A stretch of 64,000 nt of DNA from Nissolia schottii. Lineage: Eukaryota > Streptophyta > Magnoliopsida > Fabales > Fabaceae. Below, piece after piece: positions 1 through 12,262 of the stretch. The stretch spans positions 424,747-488,746 of the forward strand of contig QANU01028716.1 in the NCBI GenBank assembly GCA_003254905.1, written 5' to 3'. The notes beneath the pieces were generated by a model. It saw only the letters and a list, made by a program, of their open reading frames with translations. It made no database searches and was not told the DNA's origin. Position 1 is the first letter of the stretch, and each line of letters starts with the position of its first letter. Position numbers and translations under genes: made by a program.

Positions 1-1109
1 TTGGAGGATATGCTCTTGTGAGGAACTCAACTGACCTGTTTCGAAGTTTTGGGTTTGATACACAGCCAGTCCTCATCGGACTCATCATATTTCAGGTAAT
101 TTTCAAAATTATGTCTGGGCTTAATGGTAGAGCTAATTTCCCTCCGCTGCAGGAGTAATCTCATTTCAACCTCCATGCTGACACTCTTTAACAATTATTA
201 TGTAAGACTATTTAGAAAGCATTTGACACTCTTTTTACCTGGCTTTATTTCCAGCATACTGTGATTCCCCTCCAGCACCTAGTCAGCTTTGGTCTGAATC
301 TCGTGAGCCGAGCTTTCGAATTCCAGGTTACTTTCCTTTTTCCTTATTCTGCTTGTGTTTGGTCTGGAGATGTTATTTTTTCCAAAATTTTATATTTCCA
401 GTTTTCGTCTTGACTCTCTGCTCTCTCCTTTTGAAATTTCTTATGTGTATCATTCATCCAATGCAGGCTGATGGATTCGCCAAGAAGCTTGGATATACTT
501 CTGCACTCCGATCTGGTCTTGTGAAACTGCAGGTAACTCTTAATATCTGTGCTTGCGTACATTTTTTTTCCTTTTCTGCTTGATGTTCTAGTTTTATCCA
601 ATTGTATCTTCTTGAGTTTTGGTGATACAACTAATTCATCATTGCTTTGCTGATTTAGTTATAATTTATTTTGTTGCATTTGTTGCATGTCATAATGTAG
701 TAATTAGGGTGTGTTTGTTTCGGATTATAAAAAAAGTGATTAAATTTCATTATATTTTTAGAGTTAAAAAGCTGAAAATAGATTTTTTTTTCCCGCAAAG
801 TTATTTCTTTTTAGCTTCAGCCGGAAAAAAACTGAACAAATTTTTCTGCAAATCTGACTATTTTAAAAAATTTGTACAAAACAGTATTGAGTGATTTTTT
901 TTTTATAAAAAAAAAAAAACAAATATTGCACCCGTAATTAGTAGATTTTGCTCGAGCCGCGCATTCCCGTTGATCTCTTGTGTGCCTTTCAGGAGGAGAA
1001 TCTGTCAGCCATGAACACAGATCCTTGGTACTCTGCATATCACTATTCTCATCCTCCACTGGTTGAGAGGTTGGCTGCACTTGACAAACCGGATAAGAAG
1101 GAAGACTAG
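1..1109 (+). CDS. STE24: CAAX prenyl protease 1 (STE24/FACE1), 3' end only
   Basis: This is the C-terminal part of the zinc metalloprotease that trims prenylated CAAX proteins in the ER membrane (peptidase family M48). Visible exons are 1-95 (incomplete at its 5' side), 255-326, 467-532 and 993-1109, all with GT-AG introns and a continuous frame ending at TAG. The exons encode GGYALVRNSTDLFRSFGFD, then HTVIPLQHLVSFGLNLVSRA and the EFQAD motif that carries the third zinc ligand (Glu), then HYSHPPLVERLAALDKP. The HExxH catalytic exon lies upstream of the window. The protein ends in a lysine- and acid-rich tail (DKKED), compatible with ER residence. No break is seen, so the gene is probably functional. 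Family assignment is firm from the close resemblance to Arabidopsis ATSTE24. Confidence 0.92.
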
Positions 1110-3700
1110 AGAAAACAACCACCACCTATACATGAAGAGCTGCAGAATTTTGTTGTACTATTTAAACTTGCTATTGATGAGTTCTACAATTTCTGTGGCA
1201 CACTTGTTTGTGTTGTAAAGGTTTCAGTGACAGTGTTTTGGTGCAGGATGCAACTTGGAACTAAAATTGACTCAGATAAGAGTGAAAAGAAAATAGAAAT
1301 GACTTGACTGCGAAACCAAGTTAAAGGAAAGGGCTTTGGTGCCTTAGCATTGCATTTTTTTAATGACTTAAGTGTTTTGGTTTTACAAAAAAAACTTATT
1401 TTCGGTTATAAAGTTATTTTTTAATATACAATTTTCATAGCATATATATATAGCCTGTCCTTTTTTAGTGGAAATGAACTTTTTGGTTAATAGATATTTT
1501 TCATAGCATATATCCCATGTTTTTTGGTTAATTTTTTTTAATTAAAATCTCATTTTAGTATTATTTTCATAGCCTCTAATCCTTTTTTTTTTTTTTTCAT
1601 TTTTCTCAACATACAAGATAAAACAATTGTTTAATGACTATGTCTAGAAGACTTACCCACTTATGTTTCACACACTTACGCTTTCCATTTGGCTATTTCT
1701 CTCCGTTTTCAAATAATATTCTAAATTTTATCTAGGTATTTTTATAAATAATTGTCTACTTTTTAAATTTAAGCAATCTTAATTATCTTATTGTTTCTTA
1801 ATATATCAGTTTAATTTAATGAAAATAGTAAAAAAAATTAAAGTAATAAATAAAGAAATCAATAAGGATATGTTTGTAAAGTATTTTTAAAAAAAATTTG
1901 GGTTAAATATATTTTTAGTTCTTGTAAAATAAAAAATTATGTTTGCTCCTCAAAAAAATATTCTTTAAGAATTAGTCCTTAAAAAATTTTGTTGGTAAGG
2001 TTTAGTCATTGTTAAAAGGAGATGTTACATGTCACATGACATATTTAATGATCACGTTAACACTTAACATCTTTTTCTAATAAAGAGACTAAAACTTACT
2101 TGAATTTTCTTTTTTAGAGATTAATTTTTAAAGAAAATTTTTTTAAAGACCAAATATAATTTTTAATTTTATAAGAATTAAAAATATATTTAACCCAATT
2201 TTCTTTACTTTGATTTTTTTTAATTATATTGATAATATCCGTACAAAATGGAGTGAGTATTTTCCACCAATCTAATGCATAGACCATAGACTTTTCGCTC
2301 ACTTGTTTACTGGCCTAAAATTTAGTGCATCAGACTTTAGTGTGCAACTTGCATAGAAAAAGAGAACTTAGTGAGCAACTATCAGTAATTAAAGCTGAAG
2401 AGATCCAAATCTTTGTTCACTATCCACCCAAGACCCAACAAGTTCAAAGTCATGATTTTAGAGATAAGAAGATGTAGAAGAGTTTTGCTAATAGTTGGCT
2501 TAAGAGTTAAGACACTTCTTAAGAATTTAAGAAAATGAAAATTTTCATTGAAAAAAAAATGATTCTTAACAAAATCCCGATTAAAAAAAGCTAAATAAGT
2601 ATGATAAGTATGCTAAGACTAAGTTGTAATCCAACTCTCTAAGAAAGACCAAATGTCACAAGACAAATAATAATTAGAAAAAAAAATGCCTTTTCAGAAT
2701 TTCGTGGTCCATTAATGGTGATTTTTTTTTTAAGTACATTTTTGTAACTTTTGTCATGACTCAATAGACTATACCCGATTCTATAGATATCCTGAGTGGT
2801 TTTCGATCTTGATTGCGAAGTAACGAAAGAGCAACATTTAGAATCACATCACAATTGTACCAAAAAAAGAAAGAATCACATCACAATGTTTACATTTAAA
2901 AACATGACATGAATTTTTTTTTTATGGACAGGTGACATGAAAAAGCTAGATTCCTATTAAATAAACATGGCAAAAAAAAATAATAAAAAATTATACAAAT
3001 TCGTTCACTAAATATATAAAAAAAAATGTACCAAATTGAAGATACAACATCTTTGTCAAAATTATTAAATGAGATACCAATACTTTATGATTTTTCGTGT
3101 GCTTAGCCAATCTCAAATGCCATTTCCAATTAAATACAAATATAGTAATTTTTACTGGATGGATTATCTAAAATTTGGTAGATTGTAAGTTATATTCCTA
3201 GCGGTTGTAGTGTTTTAAATAATTTTTTATTGCAATAATCATTAAATGCTTAAGTGTGTTCACAAAACATTGGTTGAGATGATATAAGAAATTTAATCTC
3301 ACAAGGAGAACGAGAGTTTAAATTCTAGATAATCAAATATTCAAATAAATATTACTTTCACAATGATTTAAATTAGATAAATCTTATGAAAAAAAATAAA
3401 CAATTATTTCCCAATAAACAGCTTTTTACTTGAAAGCAGAACAAGAGAACAAGCTGCGTGACGTGCACGCAGAATTTAGTTTACAAAGGGGAAGGGAGAG
3501 AAGGAAAGATTCATAAGACTGTACTTTTGTTGTCGAGTTTTGCACTGAACTTTTATAATTGGATATTGATATCCCAAATAAAAGAGTAAAGAGACTAAAA
3601 TCATAATTTAAAAAAAAAAAAGAAAAAAAAAAAGTACAAAGGATAAGCAGACAACGCCCACACTCACTCACTCAGTCACTGACTCTGACGCAGCTGAAAG
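1110..3700. other. Intergenic spacer between STE24 and the receptor kinase
   Basis: AT-rich sequence with many A and T homopolymers. Apart from the MITE at 1900-2196 I recognise nothing here. The last 250 bases should contain the promoter and 5' UTR of the downstream kinase, including a short ACTC repeat near 3662-3674. Confidence 0.6.
1900..2196. mobile_element. MITE with ~46-bp terminal inverted repeats
   Basis: The left end begins GGGTTAAATATATTTTTAGT, and the right end is its imperfect inverted complement, with about 46 bp of matching arm on each side. The total length of 297 bp is typical of a MITE. The flanks share AATTT, a possible short target duplication, but no clean 9-bp duplication is visible. 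Ends of this type are widespread in legume genomes. The element carries no coding capacity. Confidence 0.75.
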
Positions 3701-3708
3701 AAACAACC

Positions 3709-6700
3709 ATGTCAGTGTACGACGCTGCCTTCGTCGACACTGAGCTCTCCAAGCGCACCTCCGTCTTCGGCCTCCGCCTCTGGGTCCTCCTCGGCATCCT
3801 CCTCGGCGCCCTCATTGTCCTCTCCCTCTTCTTCCTCTCCCTCTGCCTCTCCTCCCGCCGCCGCCGCCGCCGCCCCTCCTCCACCACCCCCGTCGTCTCC
3901 AAGGAAATCCAGGAAATTGTCCGCTTCCCCCCTCCCCCGCCGCCGGAGATCCACCTCGACGTCGTCGCCAAGACACCACCGGATCACCACCACCACAATA
4001 GAGTAGTGGCGGCGGCGGCTGCAGCTGGATTCTCGAGCGGAGAGAGCAAAGGCGGCGGCGGCGGAGGAGGAGGGAGCGTGAGCGAAACGGCGTCGTCGAT
4101 TGGGGGCGGAAGCGTTGCTGGTGTGGGCCCCGAAGTGTCGCATCTAGGGTGGGGGAGGTGGTACACGCTCAGGGAAGTCGAGGAAGCGACGAACGGGTTG
4201 TGCGAGGAGAACGTGATCGGCGAAGGCGGTTACGGGATCGTGTACCGCGGCGTCCTCTCCGACGGAACCAGAGTCGCCGTCAAGAACCTCTTGAATAACA
4301 AGTACTCTCTCTCTCTCTCTCACTTCATTCTTTCAATTCCTTCTGCTGCTTCATTAGGAGACAATCATGTTTTAAGCATTTGAGATCTTAGAAGAATTTG
4401 AATTTGAATAATTAAGCATTTGCCACTGTAACCAACCATGTGTTAGGTAAATTAGTAAGGTTATCGAACTCGAGATTTAAGTTAAACTCGTGAACCCTTG
4501 GTCCAGTTTACCGATTTTGTTAATTCGTTTTATGTAGAAAAATAGTAAACTCGGAAAAATTTACGAGTTACCTCGAGAGTTTAATAATCTTTCAAATTAG
4601 TTTCATGTATCATATGTTTATTACATTATGCTATTTTGTTGTAAATCGCCAATATCTGGAGTTTGCTGGACTTCAGATAATGTGGTTCGAGTTGGGTCGG
4701 TTAAATATGTTGTGGTAGTTTCTTTTTTGTTTGGTTCACTGTGATTCAAGTTTGAGACTTTGCTTATGTTGTTGAAGAACTTGAATCAAACTAAGCTTTG
4801 GATCTTATGGCTCTAGTTTAGCTTATTTTTGCATCAAGTTATGGTGCTTACCATCTTGTCCAAGTTCACTTGCTTGGTTTGGTTGGTTGGTTGGTGTTTT
4901 TGTTCATGCTTCGCGGTGTGGCTCAGTTGGTTGGTCTTATATGCTGGTACTTTGCTTGACTTGAATTTGTGTTTGATTGATGTGATTAGGCCTGCTTTGG
5001 TCGTGGTTGTAGTTACAGTGGAATATGTTGAGGTTATTTGGATTATACCTGACCTTTATGAAGTTGAGTGAAAAGTATATTTGTTGATATAGTCAATAGT
5101 GTAGTGAGTGTCTTCTTAATTTTGTCCAAGATGGTGAAGAATTCATTGGTTATATCAATATGCATAGTCCTTTGATATTTTGGATCAGGGGGAGGACTAA
5201 GAAAAATAGATTTCTTTAATTTGATTCCGATGAATCATGACAGAGTTTTTCGCTTGAACTATTGCTTATGTTATGCTCTGAATGCAGCTTTACTTGGGTT
5301 TTCTATAATTGAGATGATTAAGTTGCTTTTTGTTCTCTTTAGTAATTTTCGTGGTGTCAATCAACCCAATTTATCCTTAGCATTGATTAGCTTTTTATTG
5401 TAGGCCAGTGTTTTCTTCAGGTTTACTTTAAGTAGTGTTTTCTACTTTTTAACCATCTTTTTTTCGTGTATTATCCTTGTCTTGTATTGTTTGGAGCTGT
5501 GCTGTAAAGTGACTTACTAGTAATGTGAAGAAAAGAATCAATTTTCTTTTCAGTCCCCATTTTTCTTCATATAACTGTATTGATTATGTTGTCACTTTCA
5601 AGAGTTTTGCAATGTCATAAACTGTAGTTTTTATCTTTTTATCTTTTTTGTTTATTAATTACTGTTGCTATCTAGTGAAGTTCTCTAGTCACCGTCTTGT
5701 ATATGTCTTTCTCTTAAAAGTAATCAATTTTTCTATCAAAAAAATGTCTTTCAAGATTTTAGAAGTATGCCCCTAACGTTTGACTCATTTTCAGGGGCCA
5801 AGCTGAGAGAGAATTTAAAGTAGAAGTAGAAGCTATCGGTCGGGTGCGGCACAAGAATCTTGTTAGGTTGCTTGGATACTGTGTTGAGGGGGCATACAGG
5901 TATTGCTATATATTTTAATTTATTTATATGACCCATTGAAGCTACATATTTTAGATTGAAGTTAGACAAGATTTGAAGTATTGATTCACTTTGCAGGATG
6001 CTTGTGTATGAATATGTAGACAATGGGAATTTGGAACAGTGGTTGCATGGGGATGTTGGAGCTGTAAGCCCTATGGCATGGGATATCCGCATGAACATCA
6101 TCTTGGGCACAGCAAAAGGGTGCGAGCTCATGATCTATTCTGCATAAACTGCTATGCGTGTTGCTGCATGAAATGTTTTGATCACAGTGTGTATGTTTTC
6201 AGATTGGCTTATCTTCATGAGGGTCTTGAACCAAAAGTTGTCCACCGGGACGTGAAATCAAGCAACATACTCCTTGATCGCCAATGGAACTCAAAGGTTT
6301 CTGATTTCGGGCTTGCTAAGCTTTTGTGTTCTGACCATAGTTATGTCACAACCCGTGTGATGGGGACATTTGGGTTAGTACGAGTTAACCAATCTTTTTC
6401 CTATCTTACCAATTATAATTGGTTCCAATTTCTATGTTGGTTGTTACTATTGCTCAAGTTTTTGAAGGTCCAATTGTCACATTCTCTCCTTTCTTTCTGT
6501 AGTTATGTTGCACCGGAGTATGCCTGCACTGGAATGCTGACTGAGAAGAGTGATGTTTATAGCTTTGGGATACTAATCATGGAAATAATTACTGGGAGAA
6601 GTCCTGTTGATTATAGTAGACCGCATGGAGAGGTTAGAGAATATTACCAATTATAATACACAGTTTTGGTATTAATCTTTTCCTAACTCGAAGTTGGTAT

Positions 6701-7173
6701 AATTGCAGGTTAATTTAATTCAGTGGTTGAAAAATATGGTTTGGAATAGAAAATCTGAGGAAGTAGTTGATCCAAAGCTTCCTGAGAAGCCACCTTCAAA
6801 GGCTCTTAAACGTGCTCTTTTGGTTGCTCTTAAATGTGTTGATCCCGATGCGACAAAAAGGCCTAAAATGGGACATGTGATCCACATGCTTGAGGCTGAC
6901 GACCTTTTATTTCGTGATGTATGTTCTTTTCCCTTTCTTGAACTTCTGACTATTGAACATTACTATAATCTGGTTCTCACTTATCACTTTTTCTTTTATC
7001 CTTCCTGTCTTCAGGACCGAAGGGTCGGGGGAGAATCTTCACGTTCAGATCGAGATTATCACCATGAGCATAAGGGCTCTAGTTTAGATAGAAGATCGAT
7101 AGGCGGAGAGATCACTGATCAAAGTGAAGATGATAGTAGTAGAAATCTTACTCAGCCCACTAGGTGGAGATGA
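3709..7173 (+). CDS. Receptor-like protein kinase, At1g01540/At4g01330 type (no ectodomain)
   Basis: Seven exons (3709-4301, 5795-5899, 5997-6119, 6203-6373, 6503-6632, 6709-6918, 7015-7173) join in frame to give 496 residues. The N-terminus [15 protein letters not shown] is conserved in this family. It is followed by one membrane helix (about residues 23-48) and an arginine stop-transfer cluster, and there is no extracellular ligand domain. A Pro/His/Ala/Gly-rich linker (residues 73-140) leads to the Ser/Thr kinase domain: glycine loop GEGGYG 171-176, Lys192, HRD 288-290, DFG 308-310, then [20 protein letters not shown]. All catalytic residues are present, so it should be active at the plasma membrane. 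Exon 1 is strikingly GC-rich and intron 1 is long (1.5 kb). The substrate is unknown. It lies between STE24 and the BPS gene, as in Arabidopsis. Confidence 0.93.
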
Positions 7174-8138
7174 TAATTGTCAGATAATTAAAACAGCAAT
7201 GTGTTCATTAGTTTTGGCCTTTGTAGCTTGCCAACATTTATTTTTACCTCAACGTAGAAACTAGCAATGATTTTTTTTTAATTACATAATTTTCCCGCCT
7301 AGATTTGGGATTCATTTGTACACTGTGATTCATTATTATAAAAAGTCCGAACTATTGATGTCTTTCTGTTCATGAGACAAAAGTATCATTAGTATCACCT
7401 AAAATTTGGTACTTTTTAAATTCCTGGTGTTCAAAATACAATATCACCGACCTTTGTCTCATAAACTGTTTCTAGTACTTAAGCATTTTTGTGTGTGTAA
7501 TTGGTGGCCCCAGTTAGATATGCTCATGATCACTAGACCTACCATCCAGCTATCTTGATAAAAGCAATATCATTGCATCAACATCATTGCCAACTTCACA
7601 GTTTGATGCTTGTGGGAATTGGTCCATTTTTTTTGGTCGTTTTGGCATAGATTTCCCAAATGGAGCAGCAAGCAATGAAAGCAATGACGTCTACAGAATT
7701 TGGTCTGTTTGGTTCAGCATTCACTATCAATATCAATGTTAGAATTTGCCATTACATGTTTTTGTCCTTAGAAGCTAACAACCCGGCACTGATTGGTAGC
7801 GTGATGGTTTATGTCCACTGGGGACAACCCTTTTTTTTTCTTCCTCTTGCTGCATTATTCAATGGGTAGTTTGTTTGTTATGACTATAATTGCTTCCTCC
7901 TCTTAATGCCTAAACCACTCTCTTTATGCTAGAACTTTTTCTGATTTGCCTTGCATCGGTGAATTTCTATATACATTAGGGCTTGACCTTTGACTCGTAT
8001 TAAACAGAAGTAACAACAAAGAAAGCTTTGTCAAAATAAAATATTTGACAAGATCCATTGAATATTGAATTGTTCTCAGTTGTGGACCCTTTGAGGATAA
8101 ACCCCTATCCATTTTCCTGTTTTTTATTACCTATCAAG
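7174..8138. other. Kinase 3' UTR and spacer
   Basis: AT-rich 3' flank of the kinase. The stretch 7500-7600 is matched, in diverged form, at 12968-13025 and 13261-13295, so the partial kinase copy downstream included this flank. No gene is seen; the 69-codon open frame at 7660 has no recognisable features. Confidence 0.5.
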
Positions 8139-8923
8139 GAGCATAACATCAACACTCACACCAGAAAATCTCAATTCATTCTAGTATCACGATTTTTTTT
8201 TAACATATTTTTTTGATGGGTAAGTGCTTAAAAATTATTTCTTAGGACCACACAAAAAAATGTAGATCCCACAATTATAATTAAAGATGGATTGATATAA
8301 TTGTGAAACATTTTACATTTGTTTGTGTCTAAAAGATAATTCTTAAAAACATGCTTATTCAAAAATATCTATTTTTTTTTCAGTGCAATAAAAGCCCTAT
8401 CAATGAGCATAACATCAACACTCACACCAGAAAATCTCAATTCATTCTAGTATCACGATTTTTTTTTAACATATTTTTTTGATGGGTAAGTGCTTAAAAA
8501 TTATTTCTTAGGACCACACAAAAAAATGTAGATCCCACAATTATAATTAAAGATGGATTGATATAATTGTGAAACATTTTACATTTGTTTGTGTCTAAAA
8601 GATAATTCTTAAAAACATGCTTATTCAAAAATATCTATTTTTTTTTCAGTGCAATAAAAGCCCTATCAATGAGCATAACATCAACACTCACACCAGAAAA
8701 TCTCAATTCATTCTAGTATCACGATTTTTTTTTAACATATTTTTTTGATGGGTAAGTGCTTAAAAATTATTTCTTAGGACCACACAAAAAAATGTAGATC
8801 CCACAATTATAATTAAAGATGGATTGATATAATTGTGAAACATTTTACATTTGTTTGTGTCTAAAAGATAATTCTTAAAAACATGCTTACTCAAAAATAT
8901 CTATTTTTTTTCAGTGCAATAAA
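8139..8923. repeat. Tandem triplication of a 266-bp unit containing a hairpin MITE
   Basis: Copy 1 is 8139-8404, copy 2 is 8405-8670 and copy 3 is 8671-8923 (slightly truncated). Copies 1 and 2 look identical by eye. Copy 3 shows one T-to-C change and one lost T near its end. Each unit contains an imperfect inverted repeat: in copy 1 the arms are about 8221-8278 and 8296-8357. The tandem unit has therefore swallowed a foldback element. The near identity of such AT-rich DNA implies very recent amplification, or an assembly artefact. Confidence 0.92.
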
Positions 8924-10474
8924 CCACCATCGTTATTCTCTAAACTGAGTCTCTAATTAGTTTGGCTTGAGTTGGATTAGCCTGCAATGAATGTTAGTAA
9001 TTGGACAGTTATAAACTACAGAATAGTTGGTATAGTCATAACAGTTAGTCAGTTTCGTCAAGAGGTATAGTTGGTAGTGTCTAATAAGTTAGTCAATATC
9101 GTTAGATAGAGCAGTTAACCGTCATTAGACACCTTATCAATTTTACCAGTACGAACATGATATTCAGATCACCTGCAAAACTATTTTAGTGCTAGATTCT
9201 TTTCATTTACAAAACTAGAATATAAAATATTGCTTATGCAAAACAAATATGGAACTACTCAAACCAACCAAGCATCACATTAATAGCTTGGTTTAGAGGT
9301 TTAAAAAAATGAAAAAAAAAAAAAAATACACTTGGATCGTGCTCAGACAAGTCAACCAATGTTTATAAATATATTTCAACTTCCCAACAGGGCCATGGAT
9401 TGTGGGTTGAAGAAACGTGCAGTCATGTGATCATGTGATGAAGTACTTAATTGATCCTTTAATGAATGGACCGGTACGCCGAAGAGATATCTTGACTAGT
9501 ATATTTGAAAATATAAAAATCGAATGTTGAAGCTCAAGCACTAGTGTGTTGATTACGGTGATGTTTCCCGTCTAACATGTTCATCTCAAAAATTAAACAA
9601 AGATATGAGCAATTTAATAACAAAATATTATTTATACACCTAAAAAAAACCACCTAACATCCACCCAAATAAGAAAATAAAAATTATGAAATAAAAAATA
9701 AATAAATTTTATAAAATAGAGAAACAAACATTATCAAATGCCAAAAAAAAAATATCAACACATGCGCGTCTAGATATACAAAAATATTTGATGACAATGT
9801 TATTAGTCTGTTCTGTAGTAATATTAAACTTACACGTGCACAGGACACGTAAAAAATATTTAGTGATAATATTTATTTATTTATTGTGTAATGTTTGTTT
9901 CCATATTTTATAATATTTATTTATCTATTTGAGTAATCGTCGGTGAATATTTTTAAAGTGTACCAATAGTATTCCACGTCATCATTGCCTTCCTTGCTAG
10001 TTCTAGCTTAACAATACAAAAAGCCTTCCAAGCTTTCAGATGCCCCAATTTTTATAATGGTGGATGCATAGACAACACAAAATCTCCAAAGAAAACTCCT
10101 AGATAAGCATGTTCGGATTTGACGACCATATGAGATAGAGGAAAAAAAATTCATTAGCCAATGTCTATCTTTTTTTTTTTGGTTGCATATCTATTTATTT
10201 CATGATGAAGAGTAAAAAGGAAAGAAAGTGAAACAAGGAAGTGAGTTTTTAGAAGATGCTACATTAGTGGAGGTGAATGAAAATGAAAGATAAATGTCAA
10301 TTAATACCTTTCAACATTTTTTAGGCTAATGTCCATTTACCCCATTAGTTTTATTATTATTGTTAATGGTAATTATTGTTATTTATTATTGATTAAATAA
10401 AAAAATGATTAGTGGAAAAAGACTTAAAATAATATGTAAGATAATCACTTGTTTACAATGAAAGAAGAAAAAAA
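8924..10474. other. AT-rich spacer
   Basis: No gene is recognised. It holds the candidate MITE at 9625-9974. The remainder is low-complexity AT-rich sequence with several poly-A tracts. Confidence 0.5.
9625..9974. mobile_element. Degenerate MITE with ~110-bp inverted arms
   Basis: The inner arms 9700-9733 and 9889-9924 pair with only a few mismatches (GAAACAAACATTA against TAATGTTTGTTTCC). Pairing continues outward more weakly to TACACCTAAA on the left and its complement near 9962 on the right. The length of about 350 bp and the lack of coding sequence fit a MITE. The exact ends and target duplication are not resolved. Confidence 0.5.
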
Positions 10475-11257
10475 TTAGAGAAAAGTTAGAGAATATTATA
10501 AAAGAAATAAAATAAGTATGCTAATGACTAAATTGGGACACATTTTATTTTATTTGGAATGGATTATGGGATGGAGAATACAAATGAAATAAAATATGTA
10601 TGTTAATGTTAAATTAGAACAATTTCGTTAAATTGAGACAATTAATAACGTATTTATATTGATCTACTGTATTTTGTATTTAATTAATTTAATTAATTTT
10701 ATTATTGTAAAAATGACAATTAAGCAGTCATTAATTAATACAGTTACATTAACTTTATATATTATTAAGGAATAAGGAAATTAATTTTATTATATATATG
10801 TGTGTATAATGGCACTATTAACAGGTTAAAATGATATCGTTATATGTGAGTGCCAAACATTAGATAGCATAAAAAGCATATATAGCGTATTGCTTATACT
10901 ATATTATTAGTTATTATTCAAACATGACCTTAGAGAAAAGTTTGAGAATATAAAAGAAATAAAATAAGTATGTTAATGACTAAATTGTGACACATTTTCT
11001 TAGAAATAAAAAAATTAGAGCATGTTTTATTTTATTTAAAATGATTTATGAGATGGAGAAGATGAATGAAATAAAACATGCATGTTAATGGTAAATTGAA
11101 ATAATTTTCTTAAATTGAGAGAATTAATTACGTATATATTGATTTACTGTATTTTGTATTTAATTAACTTAATTGTTGTAAAATTGTAAAAATGACACGT
11201 AAACCGTCCTTAATATAATTACATCAACTTTATATTATGAAAGAATTAGGGATAAGG
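10475..11257. repeat. Diverged direct duplication (two ~310-bp copies)
   Basis: Copy A (10475-10776) and copy B (10930-11257) share the same order of blocks. Examples are TTAGAGAAAAGTT, AATAAAATAAGTATG, CTGTATTTTGTATTTAATTA and the ATTACATTAACTTTATAT stretch. Substitutions and small indels are scattered through both. Copy B has an extra segment near 11000-11020. The origin is unknown, perhaps an old tandem duplication of a non-coding element. Confidence 0.7.
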
Positions 11258-11480
11258 ATTAAGGACTATTAAGGATTATTAAGGATAAGGATTGTGTTTA
11301 GGCTGCCTTAGTTTTGTTGTTTTTTCTGCTTGTAAAAAAGATTAGGTTTTGATTGTTGAGGGTCTTTTGGTCATTTCCTCCCATTACAAAAAATAAAAAG
11401 GAAAAAAGGAAGAATAAGTGGGATTGATTTGTTATTTGAAATCTCGTTATCATGATATCCATATCAAAATCGTCACGACG

Positions 11481-11607
11481 ATGGCGTCTTCTTCACCATC
11501 ATCATCATCAGCGAAAGTCGACGATGATCACCAAGAGGGCACTAGCGGCGCCATTCTTCTTAAGTACCTTCGTAACGATGATCTCCTCAGCTACATAGGT
11601 CACAGGT
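11481..11607 (+). CDS. Orphan first exon, unknown protein
   Basis: An ATG opens a frame of about 42 codons, reading MASSSPSSSS then a charged stretch and GAILLKYLRNDDLLSYIGH. It is followed at once by a good splice donor (CACAG/GTTAAT). The codon use and sequence composition look coding, unlike the surrounding AT-rich DNA. A plausible second exon (SLGRTCVEQIKELRFPYEYV) starts near 12120 after TTTTGCAGCAAG, but it soon reaches a stop. I do not recognise the protein. It could be the 5' end of a real small gene, or a gene fragment left beside the broken kinase copy. Confidence 0.35.
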
Positions 11608-12262
11608 TAATTCTCGGCCATATTCATTGTTGTTTTATGAAGAAATACTAATCAACCATATCTGTTTATAGAATTTTTAGGTTTTAGGGTTTACAAGAAT
11701 TATCTGATTGCCGTAACGGAATTATACTTTTTCCGCTTTGATTTCTCTGGGAAAATTATGACAAGACTGGTGGTATTATTGAAGACATCTTATGATTGGA
11801 TCGCTGTGATGCCTTTGGTCGATGGCCTCGATGGCAATGCTGTTTGCCAATTTGGTGCGGTTGTTTAGTGTTACTGTCGGTGGTGTTTGGTTTCCTTTAT
11901 GCTTTCTAGTGTCTCATTAGATTCTTGGTCTTGGGTGTTTACTTTCTGCCATTGGCATTATTCGTGGATTGTATTCTGTTTGAATTCTCTCTTGTGCACT
12001 CCACCCATCTTAGTTGTTCATTGAAATGAAATGAATGTCATTCATATTTAGAGATGAATTCTTATGTATTCATTCATGCATTGTTTGGTTTGTGTGAGAC
12101 TCAAAACACTTTTGCAGCAAGTTTGGGAAGAACATGTGTTGAGCAGATAAAAGAATTACGGTTTCCATATGAGTATGTTGATGAAATTTACCATCTTGAC
12201 CGTCTTGATGATAGGGTTGTGAGTAGGGGTTGGAGCAGGCCAGGTGGCAACTAGCACCCAAA

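Noticed and set aside
619-1125. Open frames on both strands across the STE24 intron and last exon
   Set aside because: The plus-strand one is AT-rich intron sequence; the minus-strand one is antisense to the true last exon.
3712-4143. 143-codon open frame on the minus strand
   Set aside because: It is the antisense shadow of the GC-rich kinase exon 1; its low-complexity composition mirrors the sense repeats.
8139-8923. CRISPR-like array
   Set aside because: Units are 266 bp without unique spacers, in a plant nuclear context. This is an ordinary tandem duplication.
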